Source: Tetrahymena elliotti 4EA
Taxonomy: Eukaryota > Ciliophora > Oligohymenophorea > Hymenostomatida > Tetrahymenidae
Length of the DNA: 64,000 nucleotides
Assembly: GCA_000231825.2 (NCBI GenBank)
Contig: JH720306.1
Coordinates: 780,199 to 844,198 of the forward strand
Direction: 5' to 3'
A program made the translations under genes and the position numbers. Under the pieces are notes generated by a model. The model was not told where the DNA came from. It did not search any database and saw only the letters and a program-made list of their open reading frames with translations. Positions 35,601 through 48,896 of the stretch are shown one piece after another. Each line of letters opens with the position of its first letter. Positions within the stretch are counted from its first letter, which is position 1.

Positions 35601-36132
35601 TAACTACTCCTTTGGGGTATTCGTTTGGCTAAATTTGATTTTCTATTTTTTTTCCAGAATCTCTTCTTCTACCAGGTTGATGATTATTGCCCATTGTTTG
35701 AACTATAAAACGATGCTACTTTTTATAATATTTAGGAAATATTAATTATATTTTTCACTCAGTAGTAAATTTAATTGATTTTTATTTTAATTAGATATTG
35801 GTATCAATCAATCGCTTCTTTTAAATTTAAAGTTGGATTTATCAGAAATATGATCTATTTTCTTCCGGAGCATACATCCACACAAACATGCAAACATTTA
35901 TTCAGCAAGACCTTATTCAAGGAAATGATTGAGTAATTCTATGAGTAATAAATGATTTGCAATTACGTTAAATATAATAAGAATAATTATCAAATTAGAT
36001 AAAATTAATTTGCAAAACAAAAAAAATATTTAAAATTTTTAATCTTTTTTAATAAAAAAAAAGACAAAAAAAGTATCTTTTTTTCATTTTTCAATAGGAT
36101 AATATTTATAAATATTTAATAAAAGTGTTTAA
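35601..36132. other. Intergenic spacer
   Basis: AT-rich region before the gene at 36133. No frame or RNA gene recognised. Confidence 0.5.
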
Positions 36133-37084
36133 ATGTTTGATATTATTACCAAAAATGCTCGATTATTTGGAGCTATAGGTTTGATTGTCTTAGGAGGAGT
36201 AGTAAACTATGTTTTATCTCAAGATGATGAAGAAGAAAAATTAAAATAAAACAAAATAAATGAGGAGAATTAAAAAGAATAGCAAGTCCAATAAAATTTA
36301 GGAATGACAAAAGAAGAAGCAAAAGAAAAAATGTAAGAACTTCTATCAAAGGTAAATCCTATATATTTGTTTGAAAAACTATTTTAACATATTTTCAAAA
36401 TAAACAAATTAGGTTAAAAAATAATCAGAAGAATCATTCAAAGAAGCAATTAAAAAAGATATCAAGATAGAATATTATGGCTAGTTTATTAGTGATAAAA
36501 CCATTAAAATAATTATGCATAGAAGTGTGCTTTTTTGTATTGATTCTCTGATGAAAATTCATACTAAATTTATTGAATAAAGATAGCAAAAGTATTATTA
36601 AATAGCTGAATATGCTGCAATTTCCAACGAGTTGATTTAGAACTACTTCTATATGCTAAATATTTCTATGGAAAACATTACTTAAATTTTAGAAATTTCT
36701 TAAGAACTTTTCCAAAGCAGCTTGCGTTACTGGTAAACCTAGCAAAAAATATCAAAGGGATATTTAAGAGATTTAGCATATCATTTTATGGCAGAAGCCA
36801 ATATAAAGAATTCAATATCTAAGGAATAATATATTGATTATTTGCAATTCATATGTGAAGAAATACCTAAGCAAGCCAATCAACTAAAGCTTTTGCTTTC
36901 TTAATCAACTCCTTAACTTTAAAAAATAGTCATCCTATCAAGAGCTGAGGACAGAGCCTTTTTTGATAAAAATATAAGCGATTTACAAGGAATAAAAGCC
37001 TTATCTTTATATTCCCAAGATTAAGAATGCTAACAATTATTAAATAAAAGAAATGAGCTCCTTAACAATATTTATTAAGTCTGA
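36133..37084 (+). CDS. Hypothetical protein with one N-terminal membrane helix
   Basis: ATG 36133 (MFDIITKNARLFGAIG) to TGA 37082-37084 with one intron, 36352-36412 (61 bases, phase 0). Residues about 10-30 (LFGAIGLIVLGGVVNYVL) form a membrane anchor or uncleaved mitochondrial signal anchor. An acidic/Gln-rich stalk (QDDEEEKLKQNK) and a helical soluble domain follow. The soluble part includes KDIKIEYYGQFISDKTIKI, repeated Tyr/Gln helices and a short tail ending in NNIYQV. No family recognised. The start is the only ATG before the membrane helix. About 296 residues after splicing. Confidence 0.75.
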
Positions 37085-37232
37085 AATATTTTGTTTGAGT
37101 TTATTTACACTTTCTCTGGTCATAGACTTAAAAAATTTTATAAAATATTTTTATTCTAGAATATAAATTAGATTAACTCAATAAATTTTTAGTTAAAGCA
37201 TGTATTAATATATATATTATAAGTTAAAATTA

Positions 37233-39122
37233 ATGATAATTTGTAAATAATATCAATTTAAATATTCTACTAAATTTAACAACAAACATTATTTAATTTT
37301 TTAAATTGAAATACTTGTGTCATCAGAAACTTTTCATTTAAAATAAATAATTCTACCTCATTTGAGGACTTTTAATAGTAAGAAATATCCTAATTTAAGA
37401 AAGAAAGAAATAGATTTTACTATTGATTTCAATTAAGTTAAAAATAAATGCTTGTTTTATCTTAAGAAAGATCCAGATTTTATTAATTTTTGGCAAGTTT
37501 TTAATTTCTAAATATTAATTAAATCTTTTTTTTATATTTTTTTAAGATTTAGTATCTACTTTCAAGAATATCAAAATTTAATAAATAAATAGGTTGTAAA
37601 ACATTTCATGAGTTCCTAAAATAGCAAAGAGTAAATTAATAGTGATATCTCTTAGCAACAAGAAGATTAAAGAATTAGTGGTGATGATTGGAAATTAGAT
37701 TTAAGTTAAGAAGATAGAGACCTTGCTAATGAAGTCGAAGATAAGTTGAGAGAGGTTTAAAAATAAATGGAAATGATAGAATAAAAAACAAAAATGCTAT
37801 AAAACAGAATGAATTTTCCCTTTGGTGGATCTGGAAGTCTACCAAATATGGATTAAATTGTAGATAAAAATAGATAAGAATAGTAAATTTCTGATGCCCC
37901 AGAAGCTATGCCTATGCCACCCAAAATTGACTATAGAGATTTTCCAGTTATAGATTCAAGAGGAAATCTAGTTTCAAGTAGAGAAGAAGTCATAGAAAAA
38001 TATCATAACTCACTTCCTTTTATCAGATGTCTGCAATTACCTTTCTGCTATGTTTAAATTAAAAAGAAAATATAATTTTGGAGTGTCTCTTCAGTAGGCT
38101 TAAGTTTATTATATAGTTCATTCTTTTTAGTTAGTAAATAAACTCTTAATTTAATTCTAAGCAAAATTAACTTAAAAAAATATCTTTTTAAAATTAAAAT
38201 TGATAATTTTTATTAAAATTAAAGAAAATATTTAGAATTTAATTAAAACATTTTCAAATTATTTTTTTAAGATTTTTCTGATAAAAAATGAGTGGTTGAT
38301 TGATTGATGTTTGGCAAAATCAAATACCAAGCAAAATATAGATATTTTTTTAATATTAATTACATAAATTATTTACATTCTTCTTTGAGATTTAAAAAAT
38401 TTTTAATTTATTTCATCAATAGGAGATAGAAAGCCTTTAAAGACTATTTAATTTAAACCTGTTCTTAAACATGCTGGTATCATATTCTTAGCAGGATCTC
38501 TATTTAGTACTTTAGAAACAATATATTTTAATGATTATTGGTAAAATAAATATAGAAATTTGGCTCATAATCATAATTATTTTTAAATTTTAAAACATAA
38601 AGCGATATCAACAGTTTCCATTATCAAGACTAAAACAGAGCAGAAACAATTAAATATTTAAAATGTAAAATAGCTTTTATTTAATTATAAATGTTACTTT
38701 TATCAAATTTATTGAATTTTTATGGATAATTTATTTAACTTATAAATTAGAAAGAATATTAGCTAGTTAGAGAAGATGAAGATTCAAAATAGATTAAAAA
38801 GTATGGCAAAATATAAATTGATTTATTTATTATACATAGAATAGTTTAATATAAGTTATTTGTTCAATTTAAATAAGTTAAGATTAAGATATTCCCAGAG
38901 AGTAATAATATGATCTATTGTTTAATAAACTATGATATGTTTTTATGTTTAAATATTTCCTAATAATTCACTTAAGAACCATTAGTTGAAAGTGAAGTTA
39001 ATATATTATCAAATGAGTTTTTTGTTTAATTTTTCCCTAAATATTCCTTTAAAAACTATATCTTTATAAGTTACTAAATTACTTAGCTTTGGTATATATT
39101 CATTTATCTCTTTTTTAATTGA
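37233..39122 (+). CDS. Hypothetical two-helix membrane protein, 3' end uncertain
   Basis: ATG 37233 (MIICKQYQFKYSTKFNNKHY); intron 37497-37592 joins KKDPDFINFWQ to VVKHFMSSQNSKEQ; intron 38134-38422 (289 bases) joins the first membrane segment (WSVSSVGLSLLYSSFFLV) to DRKPLKTIQFKPVLKHAG and the second (IIFLAGSLFSTLETIYF). The middle is acidic coiled coil (EVEDKLREVQKQMEMIEQK) and a Pro/Met-rich linker (APEAMPMPPKIDYRDFPV). After the second helix either the frame reads on to TGA 38715, or a 62-base intron gives YCDINSFHYQDQNRAETIK and a longer C-terminus to about 39122. Two helices with a short loop and a charged tail faintly resemble COX20-type cytochrome oxidase assembly factors, but no diagnostic motif is clear. 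MSSQNSK could be an alternative start. Confidence 0.55.
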
Positions 39123-39325
39123 TTTAATTTTATTTGTAATCATTTAGAGCTCAATAGGACTATCTTCAAAGGTTATTTTTATACAATCTTAATTGATTAA
39201 GATAATTTTTTATTAGCAGTTATTGTATTTAAGTGAGGCTTTGACTATTTTTATTTACACAGATAGACAGAAAATTAATTTAATTTATTTGTTTGTTTGT
39301 TGTTTTATATCTTTGCTTGCTTATT

Positions 39326-41119
39326 TCAAAGATAGATTGGTTATTAGTTTGATGATGGATTTTAAAATAAATAATCTGGAAAAACCAAAGGTTTTTAATT
39401 GTTTGTCTCGAATATTTTAATTTTATTTTTCATCAAGAAATTAGCTAGTGGGAAAGTTAAATCTGAATAGTAATCAAGTTTATTATGCTACATATCTTTG
39501 GGTAAAATAAGCTCACAGATTTAAGGACAATTATCTTTATTATAAATCAATTAATAAGTTTATTTAAACTCAAGAAAAAATATTAATTTAATTAAATATA
39601 ATTTTAATATAAACTTACTGTGAAGAGCTTAAGAGTGAGACATTTAAATTAGGGAGTCTTTCAGTCCATGACAAATGAAAGTAGGGCATTTTACTTTTTT
39701 AATATTTTCTAGATTGTTAAATCTGTCTTGTACTAAATATTAGATTAAGCTTCCAACTTTATCTTTTACAAGATCTCTGATAGAAGTGAATGGAGAAAGC
39801 AATGCTAGACATGCTATTTTATGCTTGCTAGCAAGGAATGTAGCTGGTCCACTACCAATACTTCTACCTAATACAATAATTTTATCTTCTGGAATTTACA
39901 AAATTGTATTAAAGTAATAGTATGTATCTAGTGCATCTTTTTCAATTTATTCTGCATTTGGTTGTCCTTTGTAATAAGTATAGCCTGGATATTCGACAGT
40001 TATAATATGAATCTATAAAATAAAAAGAAAATAAATTAGATAATTTATTTTAACCACCAAAAAGTAAATTCGAGTAATAACTAACTAAGTTTCATTAGTT
40101 AATTTGTGAACACAAATTCGCTCTGAATTTAGTTTTAAAAAAATTAGTTTTTACATTTAAGTTTTTGCGTAAAAAATTGACTAATTCATAGCAAGTTACA
40201 ATATCTTCTCCATTTGAATGAAAATAAATCATAATATATTAAGTGCCTTCGAGTGGGCTTTTTAACAGACTAGCTAATATATGATTATTGAGATCTTTTT
40301 CTTTTTTATTCGCAGGAGAATTACCTGCACTTTAGCATTTTTATAATTCTAAAAGATGTTTTATATTGTTTTTTTGGTTTTTGTGTTTTTTAAATTGAGA
40401 AAAGGGTTGTGAATAAAATTCCCTTTCATCAGCTTATTCATTTATTTATTTATTCCTGAAAAGTTATTCACTTTTTATTTCATCATCGTAATCACCAAAA
40501 GATCTGTAAGTAGATTTTTCATTTTGATTTTACTGCTTTTGGAAAAAAGATTTACTTTTTATACTATATTAATCACTAGACGAATAGCGAGAAGAATAAT
40601 CATAAGAGGATGGAGATTTAGTTTAGAAACTGTTGCAATCTATAAAATTTTTAGTTACATAATTTTAAAGATGACAAGGAGAAGATATATTATGAGCTAT
40701 TTTTTAAGGTATCTACTCATCAAGCTCTATTAGCTCATCCTCTTCTTAAGTAGTTAGATTGCAATAAGGATTATAATCTTCATCATCTATAAGTTAATGC
40801 TAAGCAACCTTAAAGGAAGATTTCTCTTATTATCCTAGCCTTTTAACAAACTGTTTTTTATTCAAAATATGCTTTGGAGAGTTATTATCTGTCTCATAGA
40901 ATACCCTTCTTGGGATCCATATTATTTAATCCTTTAATATGATAAATAATAAAATATTTATAGTTAATGTTGTTACAACTTCATTATCAAGATTTTAGTA
41001 AATTTAATAATGGGTGATCCTTTAATATGAATTGTTTTAATTATTTAAAAAATAACCTTAAAATCCTAAATGCTCTGAGTGGTTTTAGGAGCAGGAAAGA
41101 ATATAGAATTTAATTCCAT
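39326..41119 (-). CDS. ABHD17-like alpha/beta serine hydrolase (putative depalmitoylase)
   Basis: Start ATG 41119 (MELNSIFFPAPKTTQS), introns 40932-41056, 40013-40154 and 39535-39618; spliced CDS is exactly 481 codons, stop at 39326. IIWIPRRVFYE and YIMIYFHSNGED (oxyanion region) precede IHIITVEYPGYTYYKGQPN. The nucleophile elbow is IIVLGRSIGSGPAT, then PFTSIRDLVKDKVGSL and CPTFICHGLKDSLI (acid Asp). HNKLDYYSDLTFPLANFL carries the catalytic His. These match the ABHD17/FAM108 family, which removes palmitate from proteins in animals. Unusual: a ~200-residue Ser/Gln/Asp-rich insertion between the IPRR strand and the hydrolase core, absent from animal ABHD17. The cysteine cluster that anchors animal ABHD17 at its N-terminus is not present. 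Confidence 0.88.
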
Positions 41120-43138
41120 TTTACAAATTGATTGATTTATTAATCGATTATTTTGTGATACTTGTTTACTAATTTTAAAAAAAAGCTTAACTTATTATTA
41201 AAAGTTATGAAAATAACCAATAATTAATTATAAAAGATTAGAGCTATGTTTGATGTTTATTTATTCACTTTTACAAATAAAATGTAATTGAAAATCAGAC
41301 CAAGACAATTTTATTCAATTCAGACCTAACATTATTTATTCATTTATTCCAAGTTCATTCTTCATTTAGAAAAATAGAAAAATTTACCTCACCAATTTCT
41401 TTGAGTTATTTTATCAAATAATTTTGAGTATCAATTAAAACAAATACTTTACTTTTTAATTTAAATTGATCTAAAATAATTCAGAACAAAAAATCTAATC
41501 AATCTCTTCTTTTTAACCTACTTTTGGTTTATTTTTTCTTTTCTAAAATACTTTTTCTTAATACATTCTTAAAGGAGTTCATTTTACAATACATCAATTT
41601 TTTCTTGTTTAAATTTGTAGAATTAAAATAGAGTTCACTTTTTAACTCAGAAAAAATTTATTTTCTTTTTTAAAATGCAACTAAATATTTGTGAATAAAA
41701 CTAATAAATTTTATTATTTTTGGTTGTAAGTAAAAAGTTAAGTTATTTAAGATAATTAATCCTCTTAGAAATTCTTATATTTAGTATTCAATTAAGCGAG
41801 TAAAATTGTTTTTTTAGTAGTTGAATAGAATTAGTTATTTTTCATATTATTTCATTAAAATTAAATTTAACCTAATTAAAATAGAATTAATTTAGAAAAA
41901 AACTATTAAGAAATATTTCTAGTTATTAATCAAAAACAGAAAAAATAAAAATTAGTTATTGTTTATTATCCAAATAAAAGAATTAATTAATATTATATTT
42001 ATTATTAAATTCACTCGAAATTAATATTACTCATATAATTCATAAGATTAAATTTTAAAATATAAACTTAACTTATTTTTCTTTATCATGAAATTAAGAA
42101 GAAATTTTAATTTTAAAGTATTTAGATTCCAAAATGTAATAAAATTAATTTTTTCTGATCTTAAAGATTTTATTTTTTGTAGAAGGAATTCATATTTACT
42201 AAATGCAGTTCAAATAGAGATTTCAGAAAACTAATTTAAATTTGAGGGTATTTAGGTATCAGTTAAAGAATTTTTATGTAAATTAATATAACATTAAATT
42301 TTATTTTTAAAATAAAATAACACCAAAGGGCTTGTGAAATTAAATTATTAATTCTAAAAAATATAAAATATTTTATTGCAAATCATACATACTTTACATT
42401 ATGCAGATAAATTTAATAATAAAATCAAAAAATGAATTTAATGATGTATTTCTTAAAGTAATATGAGGATTTGTATCAGTTTGAAAGTGATTTAATTTCT
42501 AAACTAAAATGTACAAAATTTATTAGAATTTACAATAAAACAATTAATTTATTAAAGTATGTGAGAATTTATTATTTTGAGTTAAAATGTATTTAAGTTT
42601 AATTTATTTATATATTTATATATTTGTTTTGTTTAGAGATGTTTCTTTACAAGAACATTATTCAAGCAAAAAAAAGATTGTTAACTTTTTAAAATTTTGT
42701 TTCTTGATAATGTTAATTAATGTAATGAGTGAGTGAGCGTTATGATTTTGTTTATTTTTATTTGGAAGGAGAAGATGATTGAAAATGCATGCTTCTCTAA
42801 TGGTTTATTGAAATTCAAATTAATGAAGGTTTCTGAAATTATATCCATAAAATGTTAATCAATTAAATTGATGGATTTGGTTTGATAAGCATATTTTAAA
42901 TTAGGTATTTTAAAAAGAATTGTTTATGATCATTATTAATGTGAGTTATTAAAGTATAAATTTGATAAATTATTATGAATTCTGTGTAAGCTTTTTATTG
43001 TATTTTTCAGATTAAGACTTATGTTTTTATCTTAAATATTAATAAATTAATGTAGGCAGGTCTGTTCTTATTAAGATGGATCAATAAATAAAAATAAAAA
43101 GTTATTTAAAAGTACAGTGTTTCCTTTTAATAACTACG
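41120..43138. other. Intergenic spacer, 2.0 kb
   Basis: Upstream of the hydrolase gene and downstream of the gene ending at 43139. AT-rich throughout with no coding frame on either strand; TGA codons are frequent in all frames. No repeat recognised. Confidence 0.55.
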
Positions 43139-44626
43139 TCATTTTTATTACTCTTAGCAAAGCAAAGCTAAAGGAGATACTTAAATTTATGGTTTTTATA
43201 CATTTCTATCTTTAAAGTCTTCTTCTATTTCTTGTAGGGAAATGTCATTGAAATTTATTGAGTGTCTGTAAAGACTAATTTAAGCTTAATGATCTGCTTG
43301 TTACCCATTATTATTTGAATGAATTTAATAGACACTATGAGGAGACATTTGCTTTTTGATGTCTGTTTAGGATACTCTGTAATTTTTTTCTATTATAGTT
43401 AGATTCTTATTTTTAGTAATAGTAGTATTTGTGCTTGCAATAGCATCAAGTTGGCTCATGTTTTTAGATGATTTGTTTTTTGAATAATGATTTTCATTGT
43501 TTTGTCTATTACTTGTTAACTTCGTTTCATTTTTCTATCTTATAGATTCTTCTTTTTTTAACTTTTATTAAGAATTTCTGTATTTGTTTGTTTTTAATTC
43601 TTCTTCATGGTCAAAATGATCTTCAAAGCCTTCTACTCCTTTTTTCTCTTCACTTATTGTTTATAATTATTGCTGCTAGATAGAATTATTAATGTTCTTT
43701 TTAGGCGTTTGTATATTTGTAAATGAAAAAGGGTGTTGGAGTGCGTTAGAACTCATTTTAGGAGGAGAAATGCATTATTATGTTTAACTGTATTTTTGTG
43801 CAAAATTTTAATATCTATTTTAATCAGTTCTATCTATTATGGAAGATGGGGAATTTGAGCAAGCGTCAACTGTACCCAAAGTTAGAATATTCTTTGCTGA
43901 ATATGTATTTTACAAGAGTTTATCTAACTGGAAGTGTCTATTTTAAATAGATGCTTAAGTAGGAGAAGTAATTAAGCGATAGTCAGAACTTAGAACTGCA
44001 TTAATTAAGCCTTATAAATTACTTTGTAATTTTTCTGGTGTTTCTGAAGGAATATCAATAATTGTTTCACCTCTTGTATCTCTACGTATTTATATATTGT
44101 TTTTTACAGCCTATAATTAATCTTAAGGAGAAGAAAGCTTAGTTTACAAATGACTTAAAAAGTCAGTGAGATCAGGATCATCAAATGAACAATGATCAAA
44201 TCCCTCATCTTAAGATTACAACAAAAAGCTATAAATTTTATTGATGTGGTCAACTTTTTCTTGAAACCCCTCTTATTCTATTATATCTTAGAGCTTTTAC
44301 TTAGAAATAGAGACCTAATTATTTTCTTCCTAATTTTATTAGCTGCATTTGTTTTCAATTGATGGCCTCTTATCTATGTTTTGATTTGACTCACCTATGA
44401 CTTGCTTTGATTGATAAAGATTTTTTTGATCCTGTAAATCATTTAAAAATTCATTTTTGTCATTTTCTTAGTTAAGATTTTCGTTGTCGCATTTAGTACG
44501 CATTTTTTCGAGCTAGTCAGATGTCAATTTACCAGCTGAATTTCCTTTGTTTAAATACTTTTCCCTCTATAAGTCTTTTTTCTGCTTCATAATTTTGAGT
44601 TGGTCCTTAGAGTTATAGCATCCCAT
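43139..44626 (-). CDS. Hypothetical protein with MGC acylation start
   Basis: An uninterrupted 496-codon frame from ATG 44626 to TGA 43139-43141 (495 residues). It opens MGCYNSKDQLKIMKQKK: Gly2 is a myristoylation candidate and Cys3 a palmitoylation candidate, as in many membrane-anchored signalling proteins. The rest is hydrophilic, rich in Gln, Asn, Ser, Lys and Glu, with short helical segments (QKLQDIIEQEGFQEKVDHIN) and predicted disorder; no catalytic domain recognised. A C-terminal acidic stretch (SLQEIEEDFKDRNV) is followed by a Pro/Leu-rich end. Function unknown. Frame integrity over nearly 500 codons supports a real gene. Confidence 0.8.
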
Positions 44627-47316
44627 TTTGAGTTTATTTGATTAGAATTATTTTAATAACTCAAGCGTAAGCGGTAAATCTGAGAGGGATTATAAATATT
44701 TTTGAGATTATTTTATTACTAAAATTTGTTTAATTTGATTTTAATTAATTGAAAAAATATTTAGACTAAATCACAATTAATTAATCTTTTTGGTTTATTA
44801 ATTTTCTTTGTCACTCATTACTCGAATTATTGAATTTGCTGCAATCATCAATCAATATTAATTATATGGGTGAATTTTATTGTAATTTTTATTTCCTAAA
44901 AAATAGTTGAATCCCTTATCAATTTTCAAATGAAAATAAATACCTTCATACATTTTAAATTCTAACTAGATATCTTTCTATCATTTCTTTACTCTAAATA
45001 TCATCTCTTTTAGTAAAATTAATTAATTTGATGAATTTATGCCAATGGGTCCAGCGAATTTTTCATTGTAAACAAAATACATATTAACTTATCTTGCATT
45101 CCTATGATGAATTAAAAGCTTTCTATCCTTATTTTCTAGCTTCATTTTGCATTTGAATTTAACAAAAGTCAAGCATTTACACTCTCAATTTGTTATTTAC
45201 TAAAATAAGCATAAATTTTCTTTAGAACAATTTCTCATTTTAACAAATATAAATTAAAGTGAGTAAACAATAACATAAACAAAATGCGTGATTTTCTATC
45301 TTTGATTTTTATTTTAATTTATTTGTTGGTTGGTTGGTTGGTTTCCTTTTTTGAAACTAAATATTCTGATAACTTTTGTTATTTTTAGAATTACGATTAA
45401 TTTTTTATTCTATTCAAAATGTATTGAAATTTAAAACAGCCTATTTTTTACTTTTATTTTAAAAATACTACATCTTACTTTGTTGTAAAAGATATTTAAA
45501 TTCTCAAACAGACAAATTATTGTCTTTATTTTTAGATTAAAAGTAAATAAATATGTCATTAAATTAGATAGTTGCTAGAATTAATGTAATTATAAAAATA
45601 ACATCTAATATTTGTTACTAAAATTATAACAATAAGGCAGTTTTAAAAATATTTGAAAATTAAATAACAGTTAATAAAGAAATAGCTCTATTTCATAAAT
45701 CCAGATTATTTTTACTAACTTAGCAAAAGGTATTAGATGAATTTCAGCTTTAAAAAATATACAATTTAATTTTTATAATCTTTTAATGTAAAAAAAAATA
45801 ATCCGTGTTGCGAATAATATCTAATAATTCAATAACAAGCATTAATACATGTTATATTAAAGACTATAATAAATTTTATCTATACTTTACAGAATAATTA
45901 AAGAAGCTTAATGAATTAATTCTTTTGACATACATAAAAAAAAGAAAAAATAAAAATATAGTTTTTGAGATCAAAAAAGAATAAAAAAAGTTAATTTTTC
46001 ACTCATTCTTCGCATGATAAATTATCATCTCTCTATTAAAATTAAATATGATGGTAAATAATTATTTTATAAAAACTATAATTAATTCATTAACTAAAAA
46101 TATTACTTTTAAAATATTAAATTGATGATCTGGATTAATAAAAGAAATTGAAGAGCATCTTTGTGTTGTAAACTACTTCTTCTTACTAAAGTAATTTTAT
46201 TATGTTTTATGGTATGAACAATTCAATTTTTCTCAAAAAAATTATTTATTTATCAACTTTTTTTAGAAATTAATTTTAAAAAACAATTAAATTATTTTTG
46301 AATAATTAAATTCAACAGAATGAAACTTATTTTATTTTAATTAAATAGTAGGTAGTACCATATTTCATTAGTTCTCTTTCAATTTTCAGATCCTGCATTT
46401 TAAATTTTCCAATCAATCAATTAATTTTTTGAGTTCAAATTATATTTATAAATATAAATAAATGATTTAATAAGTCTTTAATATTCTAATAGAATTAGAT
46501 TAAAGATCAAATTTTTCAACAATAACAAATGTAATGGATTATTTATTTGAGATTATTTCTACAAATATTAACTCTAGTTAAAAACAATTTAAAAGGAGTC
46601 ATAGTTATTTTTTGGAGTTGTATCTAGAGGTAATGGATATTTATAAAAAGAGAACCAAATAAATTATTAATTGAATTCTTTTTGGTAGATGGTACTAAAT
46701 ATTGGTTTCATTTAGAAAAAGGAATTCATAAAAAGAAAATTTTATAGATTTTTTTTGTTTGAATAAGGCAATGGGAATTAAAGAGTGTTAAAATAAAATT
46801 GGAAAAATCTGCCTCTTCATCAGTCAGCAGAGATAATAAAAATAAAGCAACAACAAACAAGTAGAGAATGAATGAATATATGCATATATAATATTATAAT
46901 TTTCAAAAATTAATTATTTTATTTTAATTTAGCATTTGTGTTAAGATTTATAATTTTATTACTATAATTACTGAACTGTGTGTGAATATTAATCTATCTT
47001 TAAACCAATCAAATACGAACCACAAATGATTTTAAGTAAATAAACTACTCCTGAATTAATCTCTAGGCTTAATTTAATTACTTATTTTGATTTTATAAAC
47101 TTTTGTGATTCTACTTTGTAATTATTGACAATGATTGATTAGTTAATTCATTGGTCATGCTAATTTGTTGTATTAAAATTTTTATTATCAAAACTATAAG
47201 GGATCTGCTGTGATGATTTTCACTTTTACGCTAGAAAACTAAGATAAGTATTTAGTTACAATTTTAAGAAAGATTGTTATTATATATAGAGAAGTGGTTA
47301 AATAAAGAAGTATCTA
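44627..47316. other. Intergenic spacer, 2.7 kb
   Basis: No coding frame seen. It contains a (GTTG)n run of about 19 bases at 45325-45343, read TTGGTTGG rather than the ciliate telomere repeat TTGGGG. Otherwise A/T-rich spacer between two minus-strand genes. Confidence 0.5.
45325..45343 (+). repeat. (GTTG)n microsatellite
   Basis: Four to five tandem GTTG units in an AT-rich spacer. Not telomeric in unit sequence. Confidence 0.8.
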
Positions 47317-48896
47317 TCAAGCTCTGTAGGAACCGAGGACCATAGCGTGATCTCTTTCATAAGGTTCAAGAGTGAGTTATTATTCAGGCTTGAGACCTTC
47401 TTCTTTTAATTTTTGTACTTCAGCAGCGAAAACGACTGCAGGTTCGTTGGTAGAATCAATACAACAAGCCTTGATGGAGATAAGGAAATGTCCACCGTTC
47501 TTTAAGAAGTATTAACAGTTCATACCCATAATTCTAGCTTGATCGGGTTGAGCAACATCAGCGAAGACGACATCGACCATACCGACTAAGAATCTGTATT
47601 CTTGGGGCTTTCTAGCATCACCGATAATGGGGACGACGTTGTTTCTCTTCTTAGCCATATTTACCAAATCTCTACCAGATCTGTGAGAGAATTCGACAGC
47701 ATAGACAACACCAGTGGGTCCAACGATATCAGCAACGTGGGAAACAGTTGTACCAGAGGCACCACCTATTTATTAATAAGATAAATTTAATATATTATTA
47801 AGCAATTTTATTTGCTAGATAGACATATCTATTATATGTATGATAGAAGTATATTCCTACTTGGATGAAATATAAATCAAGAATATTTATTGCATGGATT
47901 CATCTATCAGATTAAAATTTATCTGATGGTGAATTTTACATCAAAATATTTGTGTGTTTGAATGATAGATAGATTATATCCTAAAATAAATTTTATTGCT
48001 AATAATGACCAGCTAACTATCTATGTTGGCTTGCATAAATAAATGAGGATAATAGAAGTGAAATTTAAAAGTTCTATTTATTTATTTATGTATTCAAATA
48101 TATGAATAAATATCTTTAAAATTATTTATTTCTTTTTTATTTTTTGGTTAATCTACTGGAAGCATTTGCTATTACAATGTAATATCGAGTAGTGCTTGAA
48201 ATTCAATTAATCCTAATTTATTTTAGTATGCTTTAGATATAGTTATTTATTTATTTGAAGTAGAGTATCCCATACTTACTATCTATCATCAATATTTTGA
48301 ATTTTTGCAATAACTAATTGATTTGATGACATTTTTCAGTCAATATTCTAATAAATATCTAGCATTTCATGTTTGAAACAGGCTTGCTTATTTGCTGTGC
48401 GTGTTAAACTATTAAAGCTTGTAGTCATTTAATAAAAAGAATTCAAATAATTACCCAAATAGAGAACCTTGGAGCCAGGTCTAATATAAATATCAGAAAT
48501 ACCACCAACAACGGCAGCAGCAATTTTGGATCTGTAGGGATTCCAGACACGATATTCAGTTTTTTCTCCATTTTCTTCAACGGACATACGCTTTTCATTG
48601 TAAACAGATTCACCAGGGAAGAAGTTTTTAGTGACCAAAGCTTCTTATTGACCCTTGCAGATGAAAACACCTTCTAATCTGTGCTTGACAATAATAGTCT
48701 TAGCACCTCTAAATCCAGGCTTTCCACCAAATTTACCACCGGGGCCACCCTTGCCACCGAATTTGCCACCAGGACCACCAGGACCTCCAGGGCCTCTATT
48801 GAAAGGCTTACCACCAGGACCTCCAGGACCACCAGGGCCTCTATTGAAGGGCTTGCCACCAGCATTACCACCACCTGACTTGAAATCTTTACCCAT
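47317..48896 (-). CDS. FIB1: Fibrillarin, box C/D snoRNP 2'-O-methyltransferase
   Basis: Nucleolar methyltransferase that modifies rRNA guided by box C/D snoRNAs. Two exons: 48896-48455 and 47765-47317, split by one 689-base intron (47766-48454); spliced CDS is exactly 297 codons. Residues 1-60 are the Gly-rich domain, here [19 protein letters not shown] units (a tandem copy of [15 protein letters not shown]), with few of the RGG motifs usual in animals. Family motifs follow: [40 protein letters not shown], the AdoMet loop [55 protein letters not shown] and [14 protein letters not shown], ending [16 protein letters not shown]-ending codons dominate, as expected for a strongly expressed gene. 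Identification is secure. Confidence 0.97.
47766..48454 (-). other. Long single intron of the fibrillarin gene
   Basis: GTAATT...TAAATAG boundaries interrupt the Gly codon of the AdoMet loop. At 689 bases it is about ten times the usual intron in this window. It contains a perfect 7-bp hairpin ATCAGAT/ATCTGAT (47906-47927) with short TGATG and CTGA matches nearby, but no convincing box C plus box D pair was found. Confidence 0.85.

Noticed and set aside
39223..39420. 65-codon plus-strand frame MYLSEALTIFIYT
   Set aside because: It is Phe/Ile/Leu-rich, lies opposite the 3' exon of the hydrolase gene for half its length and has no recognisable domain.
45325..45343. TTGG repeat as an internal telomere seed
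   Set aside because: The unit is GTTG, not TTGGGG, and the run is too short; treated as a microsatellite.
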